IMG/VR virus record: IMGVR_UViG_3300019890_000003
Coordinates: 1-64,000 of that record
Length of the DNA stretch: 64,000 bases
Reading direction: 5' to 3' (one strand)
Origin: a virus
The notes under the pieces were generated by a model. That model saw only the letters and a list, made by a program, of their open reading frames with translations, made no database searches and had not been told where the DNA came from. A program made the translations under genes and the position numbers. How positions within the stretch are numbered: position 1 is the first letter of the stretch; the number at the start of each line of letters is the position of its first letter. This document shows positions 61,988 through 64,000 of the stretch, in pieces.

Positions 61988-63145
61988 TTATCCAGCTATC
62001 CAATTGGTGCCATTGCAGAACGCAGGGCATACGACGCCGCCGCCGCCGGCATCAATCAACGTTGACCCGAAAGTGGCGACAGAAGTGTTCGTCACGTAAC
62101 CCCTCAGGCCTCGATGGCTCGCTGGTGGATATGCCGCGTTAAGCCCCGTAACGGTATATGGATTGGTAAGCACGGTGTCGGCCGCCGACACGCCGGTTAT
62201 CGCGGCGCTCGTGCCGCTCACGGCGCCTGATGGAGATATCCCACCACCACCGCCACCACCACCGCCTGAAAACATCCCTCCGAGCGCGCTTAGGATCCCG
62301 GTAACATTGGTGTTGCCGCCGATATTCGTATTGCCGGAAATGTTGGTGGTTGGACTATTGATGTCGGTTTTCGGGGCAGTGACGTTTACCTGCGCCGACG
62401 AGGTAATCTGATGACCGCTTTGGCCAATCGCATGGGTGTGCTTGCCGCCGAACATAGATAGCAACAGGCCGATAGGGCCAGAACCGCCTTGAGGAACAAT
62501 AGACTGGGTATGATCACCATTTTGTTGATCCTTGATCGTATGCAGCAACCCGTTCAAGGGATGCAACAAAGATGTCATATTGTAAGTTGGGTTGGACGTC
62601 GGTCCAGTCTGTCCCTGCGCGCCGGTCGAACTTGTTACGCCGTTCGTCGGATGAACGATATGCTTGGCTTTTTTGTTCGTGTCCCGATGGACTGTACCTG
62701 TCGGGCCGTATCCCATGAGCGCCGTTTGATCGTCAGTCGGCGTGAAGTTCTGATTCCCAATCGGGGCGAAAACCAACGGGCTTAGGTTCCCTGGGTAGGT
62801 GAAGTTCGCTGGCGTGCTTGCCCCTAACCCAGAAATATTTCCCAGGTTCGCGGCGCCAGATGAAAGGACGCCCTTATCGCCAGGGGTGTCTCCGCTTGCT
62901 GGCTTGATCGGATACCGAATGTATTCTGGCCCCCAGAGCGGCATTGTTACGTTTGGCAGCGTCCAGGGACCTAGCGCCGTCCCCTGCGTCTCAAACTTCA
63001 GCGTCATGATCGTATTGGACTTATCGATCTTTACGACCGAGGCTGGCAAGTCCTTTGGATAGTTTTGGATGCGGCCGGCGGCTTGCTTATTTGCGCCGGT
63101 ATTCTGCTTGACGCCAAAATTATGTTTCTGGACGTCATTGGCCAT
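61988..63145 (-). CDS. Baseplate spike (gp5/V-like)
   Basis: A 385-residue protein. The middle (HTHAIGQSGHQITSSAQVNV, TAPKTDINSPTTNISGNTNI) is a needle-like repeat; a Gly run precedes the tip domain (YPPASHRGLRGYVTNTSVAT ... VVCPAFCNGTNWIAG). N-terminal OB-like region. Likely membrane-piercing central spike. Confidence 0.55.
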   Translation of the reverse strand: MANDVQKHNFGVKQNTGANKQAAGRIQNYPKDLPASVVKIDKSNTIMTLKFETQGTALGPWTLPNVTMPLWGPEYIRYPIKPASGDTPGDKGVLSSGAANLGNISGLGASTPANFTYPGNLSPLVFAPIGNQNFTPTDDQTALMGYGPTGTVHRDTNKKAKHIVHPTNGVTSSTGAQGQTGPTSNPTYNMTSLLHPLNGLLHTIKDQQNGDHTQSIVPQGGSGPIGLLLSMFGGKHTHAIGQSGHQITSSAQVNVTAPKTDINSPTTNISGNTNIGGNTNVTGILSALGGMFSGGGGGGGGGISPSGAVSGTSAAITGVSAADTVLTNPYTVTGLNAAYPPASHRGLRGYVTNTSVATFGSTLIDAGGGGVVCPAFCNGTNWIAG

Positions 63146-64000
63146 TAGATGTACCCGGATTCAGAAGCGCCTCAATAATAGTCACCCAGGCGTCACCAGA
63201 TGGTTGGCGAAAATTGCCTACATGCCGAATTGAGTTGATTGTGAACGTGCCTTGGAATGTAAGAGGAGTGTTTAAGCCTTGTTGTGCTTCGAACGTCGAT
63301 ATTACCGGAGTTGGCGGCAGCGTAACTTGATCGCCTGTTTTCAAATCACCGCGCATCACGGTTTTGATTGATATTTTTTTCTGCTCGATCCAAGTCGGCT
63401 GGCCAACTAGATCGATGAATTGGATCATCTTTGCGCCGGGCGGCGATGTCCCGTCATGCACGGTTATCTCGCCCTGTTGCATACAAAGGCCGACGCCTGG
63501 ATAGTTCTGCTGCCCAATCATTATTTGTTGGCTAATAGGGCGCAGGATCTTATTAAGCTCTTCCAAAGTGCCGCAATAATGAATCGTGTCCTGCGGCGCG
63601 ACAAGTTGCGAGCTGATGTTGATGTTTGCTGTTTGGTCTGGGTAAGCAGTCTGCAAAGTCTGTTGCAGGGCTTCGCTAAGGGTCTGCCCCTTTTTCCAAT
63701 TAACCACAATATTTTTAGGCGGTGGGTTCTGCGCGTTTGGTTGCGCCGGCGGGTCGGGTGCCGTTCCTGGGAAAACAACAAAATTCAAGGTCATATCAGT
63801 CATGACCCAATTACCCCAGCTTGAATAGACATATCCCTTAATTAGCGTTCCGTACTCAGACGATTGCGCAGTCGCCAGCGGTAGGCCTGGTGCCATCCCA
63901 GCCGACATGGTGAATGGTTGGTTTATAAATTGCGTGCCCTGGCTTATTGTCTCGAGCGCCTCGCCCCAAATTGTGATCTCGGCTGGCTTGAAAGTGTCCG
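63135..64000 (-). CDS. Baseplate hub-like protein (5' end outside window)
   Basis: The frame is open from 64000 to the stop at 63135 with no break, so the ATG at 63908 is probably internal. Visible residues include ITIWGEALETISQGTQFIN, then YGTLIKGYVYSSWGNWVMTD, IVVNWKKGQTLSEALQQTLQ and IHYCGTLEELNKILRPISQQ. Phage hub/tail components of the gp44/D group have this plan. Its end overlaps the spike start. Confidence 0.5.
   Translation of the reverse strand, partial: DTFKPAEITIWGEALETISQGTQFINQPFTMSAGMAPGLPLATAQSSEYGTLIKGYVYSSWGNWVMTDMTLNFVVFPGTAPDPPAQPNAQNPPPKNIVVNWKKGQTLSEALQQTLQTAYPDQTANINISSQLVAPQDTIHYCGTLEELNKILRPISQQIMIGQQNYPGVGLCMQQGEITVHDGTSPPGAKMIQFIDLVGQPTWIEQKKISIKTVMRGDLKTGDQVTLPPTPVISTFEAQQGLNTPLTFQGTFTINSIRHVGNFRQPSGDAWVTIIEALLNPGTSNGQ

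Overview
The window is a continuous stretch of a tailed temperate phage (or prophage) genome with a contractile-tail (myovirus-like) baseplate. It is cut at both ends inside structural genes: a major-capsid-like gene at base 1 and a baseplate hub-like gene at base 64000. A tyrosine integrase, a repressor-like gene and operator-studded promoters point to a temperate life cycle. Codon use, the GC-rich composition and the style of the small proteins suggest an alphaproteobacterial host, perhaps Hyphomicrobiales. That is inference only, since no host gene is present.

Layout. Bases 1-26,363 (minus strand) hold the head module (capsid, decoration protein, DUF2213 protease-scaffold, Mu-F-like protein, portal, terminase large and probable small subunits), then small membrane or secreted proteins, a glycosyltransferase, a lysozyme-like protein and a long adhesin block. 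That block contains a 1,290-residue protein of Gly-rich and YRD repeats, LamG-like and jelly-roll-like proteins, a GH54-like arabinofuranosidase, a GH16-like glycanase, and beta-helix and Ig-like proteins. Bases 26.4-28.2 kb (plus) carry five small genes interleaved with three copies of a structured RNA element. Bases 28.4-35.3 kb (minus) form the early replication operon: many membrane microproteins, an O-like initiator gene with internal iterons, a DnaA-domain-IV protein, a VRR-NUC nuclease and HTH proteins. Bases 35.35-35.6 kb are a divergent control region. Bases 35.6-48.4 kb (plus) hold a repressor-like gene, two ParB/Srx-like proteins, a second DnaA-domain-IV protein, YqaJ exonuclease, RecT, integrase, a putative attP, and a fusion of an integrase arm-binding domain to a GIY-YIG nuclease domain. 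Bases 48.5-64 kb (minus) hold a papain-like protease, lipoproteins, a second glycosyltransferase, the lysis cassette, fibre/spike proteins and the baseplate (gpI-like, gpJ-like, spike, hub).

Regulation. A palindrome close to GGGCAAWTGCCC recurs at eleven or so intergenic sites. At most of them it lies inside the 16-18 bp spacer between a TTGACA-like -35 and a -10 box, which is what a phage repressor regulon would look like. Five looser copies, two of the steps 25 bp apart, fill the divergent control region. Sites of the same kind precede the lysis genes.

Notable features are the integrase-arm/GIY-YIG fusion beside probable arm-type sites, the three-copy RNA with compensatory stem changes, Sec signal peptides on at least eight putative virion-exterior proteins, a GH54-like enzyme followed in frame by a 30-codon extension past a TGA, and about twenty translationally coupled membrane microproteins.
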